Of a stretch of DNA of 64,000 nt, positions 38,464 through 46,916 are shown piece after piece; positions within the stretch are counted from its first letter, which is position 1; every line of letters starts with the position of its first letter. The notes below the pieces were generated by a model. That model did not search any database. It saw only the letters and a program-made list of their open reading frames with translations, and was not told where the DNA came from. The position numbers and the translations under genes were made by a program. This DNA comes from Gammaproteobacteria bacterium (lineage in GTDB: Bacteria; Pseudomonadota; Gammaproteobacteria; Enterobacterales; Psychrobiaceae). Location: the NCBI GenBank assembly GCA_013214965.1, contig JABSRU010000013.1, forward strand, positions 44,739 to 108,738. Reading direction: 5' to 3'.

Positions 38464-40782
38464 CTAGAATTCTTCCCATTCCATTGCATTTGATGCGCTA
38501 GTTATACTACTCTTTGTCGCGGTTTTCTTTCTGGTCACAGGACTCGGTCGGCTAACCGCCTTGAGCGGTTCCGTTATGATAGTTTTTGTCTTTACACCAT
38601 GATTTGAAAAGAAACCAACCAATTGACGTAGTTGAACGGCTTGTTCTTCCATTCCTTCTGAGGCAGCTGCAACTTCTTCAACTAACGCCGCATTTTGTTG
38701 TGTTCCTTCATCCATTTCAGACACCGCAACGTTGACTTGATCGATGCCCGTTGCTTGCTCACTACTCGCCAATGCTATTTCACCAACGATGGTTGAAACC
38801 TCATGGATTGCACTGACAATTTCCGTCAGCGCTTTACCTGATTCATCAACGTAACGACCCCCTTCTTCAACTTTAGCCACACTGTCACTAATCAGGCCTT
38901 TAATCTCTTTAGCAGCACCAGCACTACGTTGTGCCAAATTACGTACTTCAGCAGCAACCACGGCAAAACCACGACCTTGTTCACCCGCTCGAGCCGCTTC
39001 AACAGCTGCGTTTAGGGCTAATAAGTTGGTTTGGAATGCGATTTCATCGATAACACCAATAATCTCAGATATTTGCGTACTAGAACGGCTAATCTCGCTC
39101 ATAGAATGGACAACTTTGGCCGATATTTCCCCGCCCTGTTCAGCAAGGACCTTGGCATTTTCAGCCAATTTATTGGCATTTTGTGCATTTTTCGCATTTT
39201 GACGTACCGTAGCGGTCATTTCTTCCATACTGGCAGCGGTTTCTTCAAGACTCGCAGCCTGTGCTTCGGTGCGCGTACTTAAAGTACTATTACCTTTCGA
39301 TATCTCTTCAGCGCCCGAGGCAATAGAACCACTAGCGTTACGAATTTCACCAACAATTCCCTCTAACTTCACCATCGCGATCTGTAGTGAATTATCAAGT
39401 TCTGCGAATTCACCTTCAAAATTACCGTCCATGCGAGCACTTAAGTCTCCCTCAGCGAGGGCTGCCACAACGCGATTAATTTCGCTGACAGGTTCGACGA
39501 TAGCATCAAGCATCTCGTTCATGCCACCGGCAATTTTAGCAATAAAACCATCATATTTTTCGGCATCTAATCGGGTATCTAAAATACCTCGTGACGCGTC
39601 ACTGATAATCCCTTCAACTTCTGATTCGGCGGCAAGCTGTTGAGTAATATCAGCCCACTCAACCACACTGCCAAGGCGTGTGCCACTATCATCAATCACC
39701 GGTGAGGCAATTAAGGTGAAGTGACGCGGGCCAATCTGAATTTGACTTTTAAAGGTCGACTGTAATCCTTCAAGCATCCGTCGCTGCTGCGAAGGGTCTT
39801 TATGGAACGTATCAATCGAGGTACCAATTAGCGCATTCGCGTCAAAATTCGGTAAGTCTTGTCTAATGTCATCTTGTGCGGCACTTAACATATCAACCAC
39901 CGCATTATTGCAATACATAATGGTTGCATTGTTATCAGCCATCATCACATTCGAGGTAACTCGATCCAATGCCACTTTGATCCGCTGTGCATTTTGAGCC
40001 ATTTCATTGGCATTATTCACCTCAAACCCTAAACTTATTTGGATTGATTTAACCATCCGCATCAGCTCACCCGTTTCACCAGGCAGCTCAACATTAATAT
40101 CCGCGGCATAATTACCTTGAGTAATTAACTCCAATTGTTGACGTGTGTTTCGCATACCGCTAATCACTTGATTTTCTAAAATGCGGTTCGCACCGTAGAA
40201 TAAACCAGCAAAACCAATGAAAGGACCCGCTAATGCAAAGAGTGGATTGATTGGAGCGAAAGCCAACCCAACAGAGCTAATAGTAGAAAGTGCAGCACAT
40301 GCCCCGCCGAGCGCAAACATTTGACTTTTTAGATTCTCAGATTTAATCATTGATGGTGCTGGGATAGACGCTTCATTGCGATTAAGTTGGGCATATAAAC
40401 GCTCGGCATCGCTAACCTCTAAATCGGTTGGCTCACTACGCACAGACATGTATTCAATCACACGACCGTCTTTTTTTAACGGCGTAACATTTGCCTTAAC
40501 CCAATAATAATCACCATTTTTACATCGATTTTTAACTAACTTAACCCAAGGTCGACCGAGCTCTAAGGTTGCCCATAAGTCTGAAAATGCGGCTTCTGGC
40601 ATATCAGGATGACGGACCAAGTTATGGTTCTCACCAACGAGTTCTTTTTCACTGAAACCACTAACATCAATAAAACCTTGGTTTACATAGGTAATACGTC
40701 CTTGTAAATCTGTTTTAGTCACCAAGTTTTGACCTGATGTTAAACGAACCCGACGATCCGTGACTGGCATATTTGTTCTCAT
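38464..40782 (-). CDS. PAS-HAMP methyl-accepting receptor with C-terminal CheR-docking motif
   Basis: A 772-residue receptor of Aer-like build. N-terminal PAS (about 15-125; [37 protein letters not shown]), two hydrophobic segments (about 153-200), HAMP, a second PAS (about 270-375), a second HAMP, and the signalling domain with tip [21 protein letters not shown]. No periplasmic domain is present. The Aer-type PAS suggests redox or oxygen sensing, though flavin binding is unproven. The chain ends EWEEF (768-772), a match to the xWxxF motif that tethers CheR. AAGGAGAG precedes the ATG. Confidence 0.92.
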   Translation of the reverse strand: MRTNMPVTDRRVRLTSGQNLVTKTDLQGRITYVNQGFIDVSGFSEKELVGENHNLVRHPDMPEAAFSDLWATLELGRPWVKLVKNRCKNGDYYWVKANVTPLKKDGRVIEYMSVRSEPTDLEVSDAERLYAQLNRNEASIPAPSMIKSENLKSQMFALGGACAALSTISSVGLAFAPINPLFALAGPFIGFAGLFYGANRILENQVISGMRNTRQQLELITQGNYAADINVELPGETGELMRMVKSIQISLGFEVNNANEMAQNAQRIKVALDRVTSNVMMADNNATIMYCNNAVVDMLSAAQDDIRQDLPNFDANALIGTSIDTFHKDPSQQRRMLEGLQSTFKSQIQIGPRHFTLIASPVIDDSGTRLGSVVEWADITQQLAAESEVEGIISDASRGILDTRLDAEKYDGFIAKIAGGMNEMLDAIVEPVSEINRVVAALAEGDLSARMDGNFEGEFAELDNSLQIAMVKLEGIVGEIRNASGSIASGAEEISKGNSTLSTRTEAQAASLEETAASMEEMTATVRQNAKNAQNANKLAENAKVLAEQGGEISAKVVHSMSEISRSSTQISEIIGVIDEIAFQTNLLALNAAVEAARAGEQGRGFAVVAAEVRNLAQRSAGAAKEIKGLISDSVAKVEEGGRYVDESGKALTEIVSAIHEVSTIVGEIALASSEQATGIDQVNVAVSEMDEGTQQNAALVEEVAAASEGMEEQAVQLRQLVGFFSNHGVKTKTIITEPLKAVSRPSPVTRKKTATKSSITSASNAMEWEEF

Positions 40783-40834
40783 TCCTAAGCTCTCCTTGAA
40801 CTTGTGGGCTATCTATCTTTTTATTGATTATTTT

Positions 40835-41329
40835 TTATGCAACTGCTAGTTCATCTGAACTAAGTAACTGATCGACATCAAGTAAAATAACGAGTTTTTT
40901 TTCTAATGTTGTTAAACCGACAATAAATTCATTATCAATAACACTACTACTGGGCGGCGCTGGTTTTACGTTGTCCATGTTGACATTGTAAGTATCTGCC
41001 ACAGCGTCTACTAATAGGCCCATTAATCGTTGTCGACCATTGGTTTCAATGTTAAGGACAATAACAATCCGGTTTAGCAACTGTTCACTGGGCGCTAAAC
41101 AAAAACGGGTCCGTAAATTGATAATAGGGATAATATCCCCCCGTAAATTTAACACCCCTTCAATATAGGGTGGGCTGTTTGGGATCAGCGTTGATGATGT
41201 CCAATCTCTAATCTCTTGAACTTTTAGAATATCAGCTGCATATTCCTCACCCGCTAATATAAAGGAGAGATATTGATGCATGTTCCCCTGCTCACTGTTG
41301 TCTTCAAATTCAACGGTTCCTGTTGTCAT
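40835..41329 (-). CDS. cheW: CheW coupling protein
   Basis: A 164-residue CheW: YLSFILAGEEYAADILKVQEI, TLIPNSPPYIEGVLNLRG, IIPIINLRTRF. Its ATG overlaps the cheA stop by four bases. It bridges receptors and CheA in the array. It differs from the orphan CheW at 32034 mostly in the termini. Confidence 0.95.
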   Translation of the reverse strand: MTTGTVEFEDNSEQGNMHQYLSFILAGEEYAADILKVQEIRDWTSSTLIPNSPPYIEGVLNLRGDIIPIINLRTRFCLAPSEQLLNRIVIVLNIETNGRQRLMGLLVDAVADTYNVNMDNVKPAPPSSSVIDNEFIVGLTTLEKKLVILLDVDQLLSSDELAVA

Positions 41330-43425
41330 GCAATCTCCTGTACTTCATTGGCCAAGATTAGCTGAGCTTTGACCGGTCTCGATTTTTTCAACTTCAACGA
41401 GGCTAATCCCTTAATATCAACGATTAATGCGACTTCGCCATCCCCTAATATGGTGGCACCAGAAATCCCTTCCACCGACATATAATTTCTTTCTAAACTT
41501 TTTAACACCACCTGTTGCTGGCTCAGTAGTTCATCAACCACCATTGCAAACTTGCCACCGCCATTCTCGATGATAATAATCATGCCTTCATCATGTTCTT
41601 TGGGGGTATTTGGAATAGTAAATAATTGCCTAATGTTATATAGCGGAATGTATTCATCTCTAAATAGATACAAACTATCACAACCGGCTAATTTCTTAAT
41701 TGCGTCTTTAGCCACTTGAACCGATTCAACAATAGAAATCAGGGGAACAATGTAAATTTCGCCACCAACATTGACCAATTGACCATCTAATATTGCAAGG
41801 GTTAATGGCAAACACACACTGAAAGTCGACCCTTTACCTGCCTCTGATGTTAACGAAACATGACCACCGAGTGATTCAATATTTCGCCTGACCACATCCA
41901 TCCCCACACCTCGACCAGAAAGGTCACTCACCGCATCGGCGGTCGAAAATCCAGGTGCAAAAATCAAAGCATTAATCTCATCATCGCTTAAGTTATGATC
42001 AGCACTAATGAGTTCTTTCTCAATCGCTTTTTGTTTAATTTTTTCAGTATTGAGGCCACGACCATCATCACTAATATCGATGACAATATAGCCACCTTGA
42101 TGGTAGGCATTTAAATGGACCGTGCCGGTCTCGCTTTTTCCCGCCGCTAAACGCTCTTCAGGGGTTTCAAGACCATGATCCAGTGAGTTTCTCACTAAAT
42201 GAACCAATGGATCGCCAATTTTCTCCATCACTGTTTTATCAAGTTCTGTTTGTTCACCCGTTAACTTGAGCTCAACTTTTTTAGCCAATTTAGCGCTAAT
42301 ATCGTAAACCATTCGAGGAAATCGATTAAACACAAAGCTAATAGGAAGCATTCGAATCCGCATGACATCTTCCTGCAAATCGCGGGTATTACCTTCAAGT
42401 TGGCTTAATCCCTCCCGTAATTTACTCACTAAATCATGTTCATCATCGAGTAATTCTTCACCAACTTGCTGTAGCATCGCTTGAGTAATCACTAGCTCAC
42501 CGACCCGATTAATTAAGGCATCAACTTTATCAATTCCAACTCGAATCGAACCGCCGTCAGCGACAGGTTTAGCCTTAATTTCAGTTTTGGGTTTATTTTC
42601 TGTATTTGAATTTTCGGCAGCACTCGTAATGATTTGGTTGCTCTCCTCCGCCACTGATAAGGCCTCTGGCGTCATGCCTTGATTAGCGTTTATACCATCA
42701 ACTGACACTCTTTCTTGATCTAGTTTGATAATCGACAATTCGCAATCATCTTCTACCCATTCAAAGATTTCAGAAATATCTTCAGCTTCACAAGGGCTCT
42801 GTAGTGTCAATTGCCAAGTAAAATAACACTCTTCTGGGTGTAACACCTTTAAGGGGGGTAATTCACTAACGTCAACTTCAACCAGTAAACTGCCGAGCTC
42901 TTCCAAGGCATTAAAGATATGAATAGGATCATTGCCTGTCTGTAACATTTCATGATTAGGTTTAAAGCTAATAAACCAAGAATTATCGCCTTTTCCCTCA
43001 CTGCTAGACTGTTCTGACTCTTGAGGGTTTTCGACAGCCCTACTTGAATTGAGAGTATGTTCAAGGTCTATATGCACTTCATTAATTGAAGGATCGTTAC
43101 ATTCTTGACCATCTCGAGCGCATTCAATTAACAGTTTAATACAGTCGACTGATTTAAGCAGGAGATTAACATCGGATTGATTGACACTTCGACGACCATC
43201 TCGCATTTCGTCAAGTAAAGTTTCAACTTCATGGGTAAAATCAGTGACCTTATCAAAGCCAAAGGTGCCAGCTCCCCCTTTTATCGAATGAGCGGCACGA
43301 AAGATGGCATGAATAGAATCATTATCACCTTGCTCTAAGGTCAATAAGCTTGATTCCATTAACTCTAAGCCCTCAAAACTTTCTTCGAGGAATGTTGGAA
43401 TGAACTGCGAAAGATCGATGCTCAT
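41326..43425 (-). CDS. cheA: CheA, chemotaxis histidine kinase
   Basis: A 699-residue kinase. Hpt domain with phospho-His in FRAAHSIKGGAGTFGF (near 46), an acidic linker, dimerisation domain, HATPase (HLVRNSLDHGLETPEER, DISDDGRGLN, FAPGFSTADAVSDLSGRG) and a C-terminal CheW-like domain. It phosphorylates CheY and CheB and possibly the receiver of the PP2C regulator. It is 6 bases downstream of cheY. Confidence 0.96.
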   Translation of the reverse strand: MSIDLSQFIPTFLEESFEGLELMESSLLTLEQGDNDSIHAIFRAAHSIKGGAGTFGFDKVTDFTHEVETLLDEMRDGRRSVNQSDVNLLLKSVDCIKLLIECARDGQECNDPSINEVHIDLEHTLNSSRAVENPQESEQSSSEGKGDNSWFISFKPNHEMLQTGNDPIHIFNALEELGSLLVEVDVSELPPLKVLHPEECYFTWQLTLQSPCEAEDISEIFEWVEDDCELSIIKLDQERVSVDGINANQGMTPEALSVAEESNQIITSAAENSNTENKPKTEIKAKPVADGGSIRVGIDKVDALINRVGELVITQAMLQQVGEELLDDEHDLVSKLREGLSQLEGNTRDLQEDVMRIRMLPISFVFNRFPRMVYDISAKLAKKVELKLTGEQTELDKTVMEKIGDPLVHLVRNSLDHGLETPEERLAAGKSETGTVHLNAYHQGGYIVIDISDDGRGLNTEKIKQKAIEKELISADHNLSDDEINALIFAPGFSTADAVSDLSGRGVGMDVVRRNIESLGGHVSLTSEAGKGSTFSVCLPLTLAILDGQLVNVGGEIYIVPLISIVESVQVAKDAIKKLAGCDSLYLFRDEYIPLYNIRQLFTIPNTPKEHDEGMIIIIENGGGKFAMVVDELLSQQQVVLKSLERNYMSVEGISGATILGDGEVALIVDIKGLASLKLKKSRPVKAQLILANEVQEIA

Positions 43426-43431
43426 AAATAA

Positions 43432-43794
43432 CTACCTAATAACACGTTTAATCGTTGATAGAAGTTTGTCAGGATTAAAAGGTTTGACCAACCAACCTGT
43501 CGCTCCCGCTGATTTACCTTTCATTTTCATATCTGTCGAACTTTCCGTTGTTAACATCAGTACTGGGGTAAACTTGAATGCGGGCAACTGTCTTAATTCT
43601 CGACATAAAGTAATACCATCCATATTCGGCATATTGACGTCGGTAATCACAAGGTCAAACTTCCCCGCTTTAGCCTTTAATAAGCCATCGACGCCATCAA
43701 CAGCCTCTATTGTTTCGTATTTTTGTTGTTGTAGTGTAAAAGAAACCATATTTCGTATTGATGCTGAGTCATCAACTACTAGAATCTTTGCCAT
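43432..43794 (-). CDS. cheY: CheY response regulator
   Basis: A 120-residue receiver: VVDDSASIRNMV, phospho-Asp in LVITDVNMPNMDG, Lys in GWLVKPFNPDKL. AGGAGAG precedes the ATG. This sequence type is common in accessory Che operons. It carries no output domain, and its target (motor or other) is not shown. Confidence 0.94.
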   Translation of the reverse strand: MAKILVVDDSASIRNMVSFTLQQQKYETIEAVDGVDGLLKAKAGKFDLVITDVNMPNMDGITLCRELRQLPAFKFTPVLMLTTESSTDMKMKGKSAGATGWLVKPFNPDKLLSTIKRVIR

Positions 43795-43804
43795 TAGGCT
43801 CTCC

Positions 43805-44101
43805 TTAATTCTGGGGGGCGGCGTAATTTAAAACGTCGAATAACCCTAAGCGTGTTGCACACTCTTTGAGTTCATCAGTTATGTCATGCCAAGTAATAGA
43901 TTTGTTTTGAGATGATGCTTCGTCAACCAATGAGACCAATAGCTGAATGCCAGCGGTATCAATACGCCAAAGGTCACTTGCATCAATTTTAATTTCTTGT
44001 TGGGGATCACAATCGGTAAGCTGTTTGAGAATGTCCGAATGACACTGGGTCACTTCAGAAATTTCGAGCTCAGCGGGAAGTTTTATCGTTAATGCATCCA
44101 T
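43805..44101 (-). CDS. STAS-domain protein opening the chemotaxis operon
   Basis: A 98-residue STAS protein. The loop RIDTAGIQLLV has Thr49 after the Asp, where the second STAS of this operon has Ser. AAGGA lies 6 bases before the ATG. It is the first gene of the eleven-gene operon. Proteins of this type often precede cheY-cheA in gammaproteobacterial accessory systems. Whether it is phosphorylated by the PP2C/HATPase regulator is unknown. Confidence 0.85.
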   Translation of the reverse strand: MDALTIKLPAELEISEVTQCHSDILKQLTDCDPQQEIKIDASDLWRIDTAGIQLLVSLVDEASSQNKSITWHDITDELKECATRLGLFDVLNYAAPQN

Positions 44102-44250
44102 GCGACATCCTTGTTTTGTACTTATATTCTACGCCAATCCTCTGGCTACGAAGTGGTTTAACAAACCTATGATAGTAATCATTTTGTATTAGAGTCAAGT
44201 TTATTCTGATGAAAAATCATTTGTGGTGATAAATTGATTAAATTGCACCC

Positions 44251-44291
44251 GTGATTTAGATCAATGAGTGATTCTGATGGTGGCGTACAAT
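44251..44291 (+). promoter_or_regulatory. FNR-type site with class II-spaced promoter
   Basis: GTGATTTAGATCAA (44251-44264) matches the FNR consensus TTGAT-N4-ATCAA at 9 of 10 fixed bases. A TACAAT -10 (44286-44291; five of six) predicts a start near 44298, placing the site centre at about -41, the classic activating position. The next gene begins at 44323. CRP could bind the same bases less well. Confidence 0.5.
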
Positions 44292-44322
44292 CTTGATATA
44301 TACTCAATGAATAGAGATTAAA

Positions 44323-44508
44323 ATGAAGCGTAATCGTTGTAGTGGCTGTGGTATTCCGCTGGTACATGCAGGAGTTTGCCCAGCGTGTGAACAAGAAATG
44401 ATTCAGTATAAAATTAAAGCACCGACAAAAAATAACTCAAAGTTTATCGTATTTTTTGTCGGCTTAATTGTTTTTTGCGCGGTCATGATCCTGTATTTAC
44501 CGCGCTAA
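44323..44508 (+). CDS. Small zinc-ribbon membrane protein
   Basis: A 61-residue protein. The N-terminus has two CxxC knuckles (CSGCG and CPAC, about 6-21), enough for one zinc ribbon. A single hydrophobic helix (IVFFVGLIVFCAVMILYL, about 42-59) anchors the C-terminus. The ribosome site is weak (AGAGA). The Cys spacing, membrane helix and the promoter ahead support a real gene. I do not recognise it as a named family. The FNR-like site suggests expression when oxygen is low. Confidence 0.6.
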   Translation: MKRNRCSGCGIPLVHAGVCPACEQEMIQYKIKAPTKNNSKFIVFFVGLIVFCAVMILYLPR

Positions 44509-44526
44509 ACCTACCGAAAATTGTAA

Positions 44527-45684
44527 TTACGGCTGCGCTTTTCGATATAATATCGCATAACCAACCAGACCAGAAAGGCATGAACCGACTAAAATGGCCA
44601 ATTTATCGGCAAACATAAACTGTGTTGGATCAGTAAAAGCTAATGAGTTAACGAATAAGCTCATGGTAAATCCGATACCAGTTAACACCGATACGCCATA
44701 AAGCTGTCGATAATTACTTGAGTCAGGCAATTTAGCTAAACCCAGTTTAATCGCAATAAAACTAAAGCCGAACACTCCAATTTGCTTACCAACGAATAAC
44801 CCGAATGCAATGCCCATAGGAACCGGGGTTAAAATCTGATCAGCAGAAATGTTTCTAAAGTCAACGCCGGCATTAACAAACGCGAATAATGGCAAAATAA
44901 AGAAGGCGACCCAATAGTGTAAATCATGCTCCATGGTTTTGAGCATCGATTTATCACTCCCTTTGGTTGTCAGGGGAATAGTAAAGGCTAAAGCGACGCC
45001 TGCTAATGTTGCGTGAACTCCCGATTTTAAAACACTGACCCACAACACAACTCCGACTAACACATAGGCGGCCTTTCGTGTCACCCCCAAACGATTCATC
45101 ACGATTAATCCGCTGAGTGCGGCTGCGGCAATAGTAATCGATAAAGTTGATAATTCAGCGGTATAGAACAGGGCGATAATCACGATGGCGCCTAAGTCAT
45201 CAATGATAGCTAAGGCCATCAAGAATATTTTTAGCGACACAGGGACACGTTTACCCAATAAAGACAGCACGCCCAATGCAAAGGCAATGTCCGTTGCTGT
45301 TGGTATAGCCCACCCTTGCGTACCCGTACTATCTAAGCCGACAAAATAAAGATAAACCGCGGCAGGAACGACCATCCCACCAATCGCAGCGACACCCGGC
45401 AATATCACCTGTGATATTGAAGATAAGTGTCCTTCGAGCAGCTCTCGTTTAACTTCAAGGCCGATTAACAGAAAAAAGACCGCCATCAAGCCATCGTTAA
45501 TCCACAATAAAAGCGGTTTATCGATATGTAAACCGCCAAAGCGAATTTCAACCGGGGTATTTAAAAAGGCATCGTAAAATTCCGATAAACCGGTATTTTT
45601 TAATACCAGTGCAATAAAGGTCACAAAAATCAGCACCAGGCCCGCTGACGATTCCTTTTTAATAAACTCTTCAATCGCTGTCAT
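44527..45684 (-). CDS. nhaA: NhaA Na+/H+ antiporter
   Basis: ATG at 45684 with AGGAG at 7-base spacing gives 385 residues, the usual length; a longer frame start lacks a site. The conserved paired aspartates are in ALAIIDDLGAIVIIALFY, and the opening FIKKESSAGLVLIFV is typical. It exchanges two protons for one sodium across the inner membrane, for salt and alkaline stress. A large palindrome lies 45-73 bases upstream. Confidence 0.95.
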   Translation of the reverse strand: MTAIEEFIKKESSAGLVLIFVTFIALVLKNTGLSEFYDAFLNTPVEIRFGGLHIDKPLLLWINDGLMAVFFLLIGLEVKRELLEGHLSSISQVILPGVAAIGGMVVPAAVYLYFVGLDSTGTQGWAIPTATDIAFALGVLSLLGKRVPVSLKIFLMALAIIDDLGAIVIIALFYTAELSTLSITIAAAALSGLIVMNRLGVTRKAAYVLVGVVLWVSVLKSGVHATLAGVALAFTIPLTTKGSDKSMLKTMEHDLHYWVAFFILPLFAFVNAGVDFRNISADQILTPVPMGIAFGLFVGKQIGVFGFSFIAIKLGLAKLPDSSNYRQLYGVSVLTGIGFTMSLFVNSLAFTDPTQFMFADKLAILVGSCLSGLVGYAILYRKAQP

Positions 45685-45728
45685 AGAGTATCTCCTAAAC
45701 AAAAAGGTTAGTTTAGGTGAAACCTGAT

Positions 45729-45757
45729 AGAATGTCGACATAATATGTCGACATTCT
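45729..45757. promoter_or_regulatory. 29-bp palindrome, tandem ATGTCGACAT, between serC and nhaA
   Basis: Perfect 13-bp arms (AGAATGTCGACAT, 45729-45741; its complement 45745-45757) flank AAT. Each arm contains ATGTCGACAT, itself a palindrome, so two copies lie 13 bp apart. No T-run follows on the minus strand, so it is not a normal terminator for serC. A two-site operator for nhaA is likely; a mixed role as transcript hairpin remains possible. Confidence 0.6.
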
Positions 45758-45769
45758 CAATCCAAAATA

Positions 45770-46846
45770 TTACCTTTTAGAAAAATCATCCATAAAATTA
45801 ACTAGCGCCTGAACACCAGCGATTGGCATGGCGTTATAAAGACTTGCTCTCATGCCTCCAACACTACGATGCCCCTTCAGTGCCAACAAACCAGCGGCGT
45901 CAGCTTGCGCTAAAAACTCGTCATTGAGTGAATCATCACGTAACAAAAAGGTCACGTTCATTCGCGAACGTTGCTTTGGAACAACCTTATTGTAATAAAA
46001 GTCACTATTATCAATGTAATTATAGAGAAAATTAGATTTTTCAAGATTAATCCGTTCAATGACCTCAACACCACCGAGCTCTTTAAGCCATTTAAATACC
46101 TCCCCAGCCAAATACCAAGCATAGGTTGGTGGCGTATTAAACATCGAGTCATTATCACTCATCAGTTGGTAATCAAATATGGACGGGGTTGTTTTAAGTG
46201 CATGACCAATCAAATCATCACGAACGATCACAATAGATAAGCCAGAGGGTCCAATATTTTTTTGCGCGCCAGCATAAATTAAGCCGTATTTACTCACGTC
46301 AATCACCCGTGACAATATAGTCGACGACAAATCGGCAACTAAAGGAACATCGACCTGCGGTTCGTCAAACATCTCGATACCATCAACGGTTTCGTTAGGG
46401 CAATAGTGAAAATAAGCGGCATCGGGCGAGAGCTGCCATTGACTTGGATCTGCGATACTCGTTAAGCCATCAACCACGGTAGGCTCGGCAACCACGTTAA
46501 TTTCACCGTATTTTTTGGCCTCAACCACAGCTGACTTAGACCAAGATCCCGTCACTAAGTAATCAGCCTTACCCGTTAAGCCAATTAAATTGAGTGGCAC
46601 GGCGGAAAACTGGCCGCGTCCCCCACCGTGACTAAATAGCACTTTATAATTATCGGGGATATTCATTAAGTCGCGCAAATTTTGCTCGGCTTCCTGAGCA
46701 ACTTTGACAAAGTTTTTATCGCGATGACTAAATTCCATGATCGAAATGCCATGACCTTGCCAGTCTACTAATTCCTGTTGCGCTTTCGCCATCACAGCAG
46801 TAGGTAGCATTGCGGGACCGGCACAAAAATTATAAACAGTTTTCAT
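45770..46846 (-). CDS. serC: SerC, phosphoserine aminotransferase
   Basis: A 358-residue class V aminotransferase. It opens [15 protein letters not shown], has [14 protein letters not shown], the PLP lysine in [12 protein letters not shown], and ends near [15 protein letters not shown]. It makes phosphoserine from 3-phosphohydroxypyruvate and also serves pyridoxal phosphate synthesis. GAGAGAA precedes the ATG. It follows gyrA as in Shewanella genomes. Confidence 0.96.
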   Translation of the reverse strand: MKTVYNFCAGPAMLPTAVMAKAQQELVDWQGHGISIMEFSHRDKNFVKVAQEAEQNLRDLMNIPDNYKVLFSHGGGRGQFSAVPLNLIGLTGKADYLVTGSWSKSAVVEAKKYGEINVVAEPTVVDGLTSIADPSQWQLSPDAAYFHYCPNETVDGIEMFDEPQVDVPLVADLSSTILSRVIDVSKYGLIYAGAQKNIGPSGLSIVIVRDDLIGHALKTTPSIFDYQLMSDNDSMFNTPPTYAWYLAGEVFKWLKELGGVEVIERINLEKSNFLYNYIDNSDFYYNKVVPKQRSRMNVTFLLRDDSLNDEFLAQADAAGLLALKGHRSVGGMRASLYNAMPIAGVQALVNFMDDFSKR

Positions 46847-46865
46847 TAATTTGTTCTCTCAAAAA

Positions 46866-46879
46866 TTGGTATATACCAA
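46866..46879. promoter_or_regulatory. 14-bp palindrome in the serC leader
   Basis: TTGGTATATACCAA is a perfect palindrome 20 bases upstream of the serC ATG, next to the gyrA terminator. It may be an operator. Its closeness to the start would block initiation if bound. Confidence 0.35.
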
Positions 46880-46905
46880 AAAAAAGAGCGCCGAAGCGCT
46901 CTTTT
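46878..46905 (-). terminator. Rho-independent terminator of gyrA
   Basis: Stem AAGAGCGC (46884-46891) and GCGCTCTT (46896-46903) with a tetraloop (TTCG on the minus strand), followed on the minus strand by a run of eight T. It is 11 bases past the gyrA stop. The stem is also preceded by A's, so it could work both ways. Confidence 0.88.
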
Positions 46906-46916
46906 AAATGGAATGT

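Noticed and set aside
39269..39643. 124-codon plus-strand frame inside the PAS receptor gene
   Set aside because: Ser/Ala-rich antisense text typical of the complement of coiled-coil coding DNA.
44179..44394. 71-codon frame on the minus strand opposite the zinc-ribbon gene
   Set aside because: No ribosome site, no family-like text; it overlaps the better supported plus-strand gene with its promoter.
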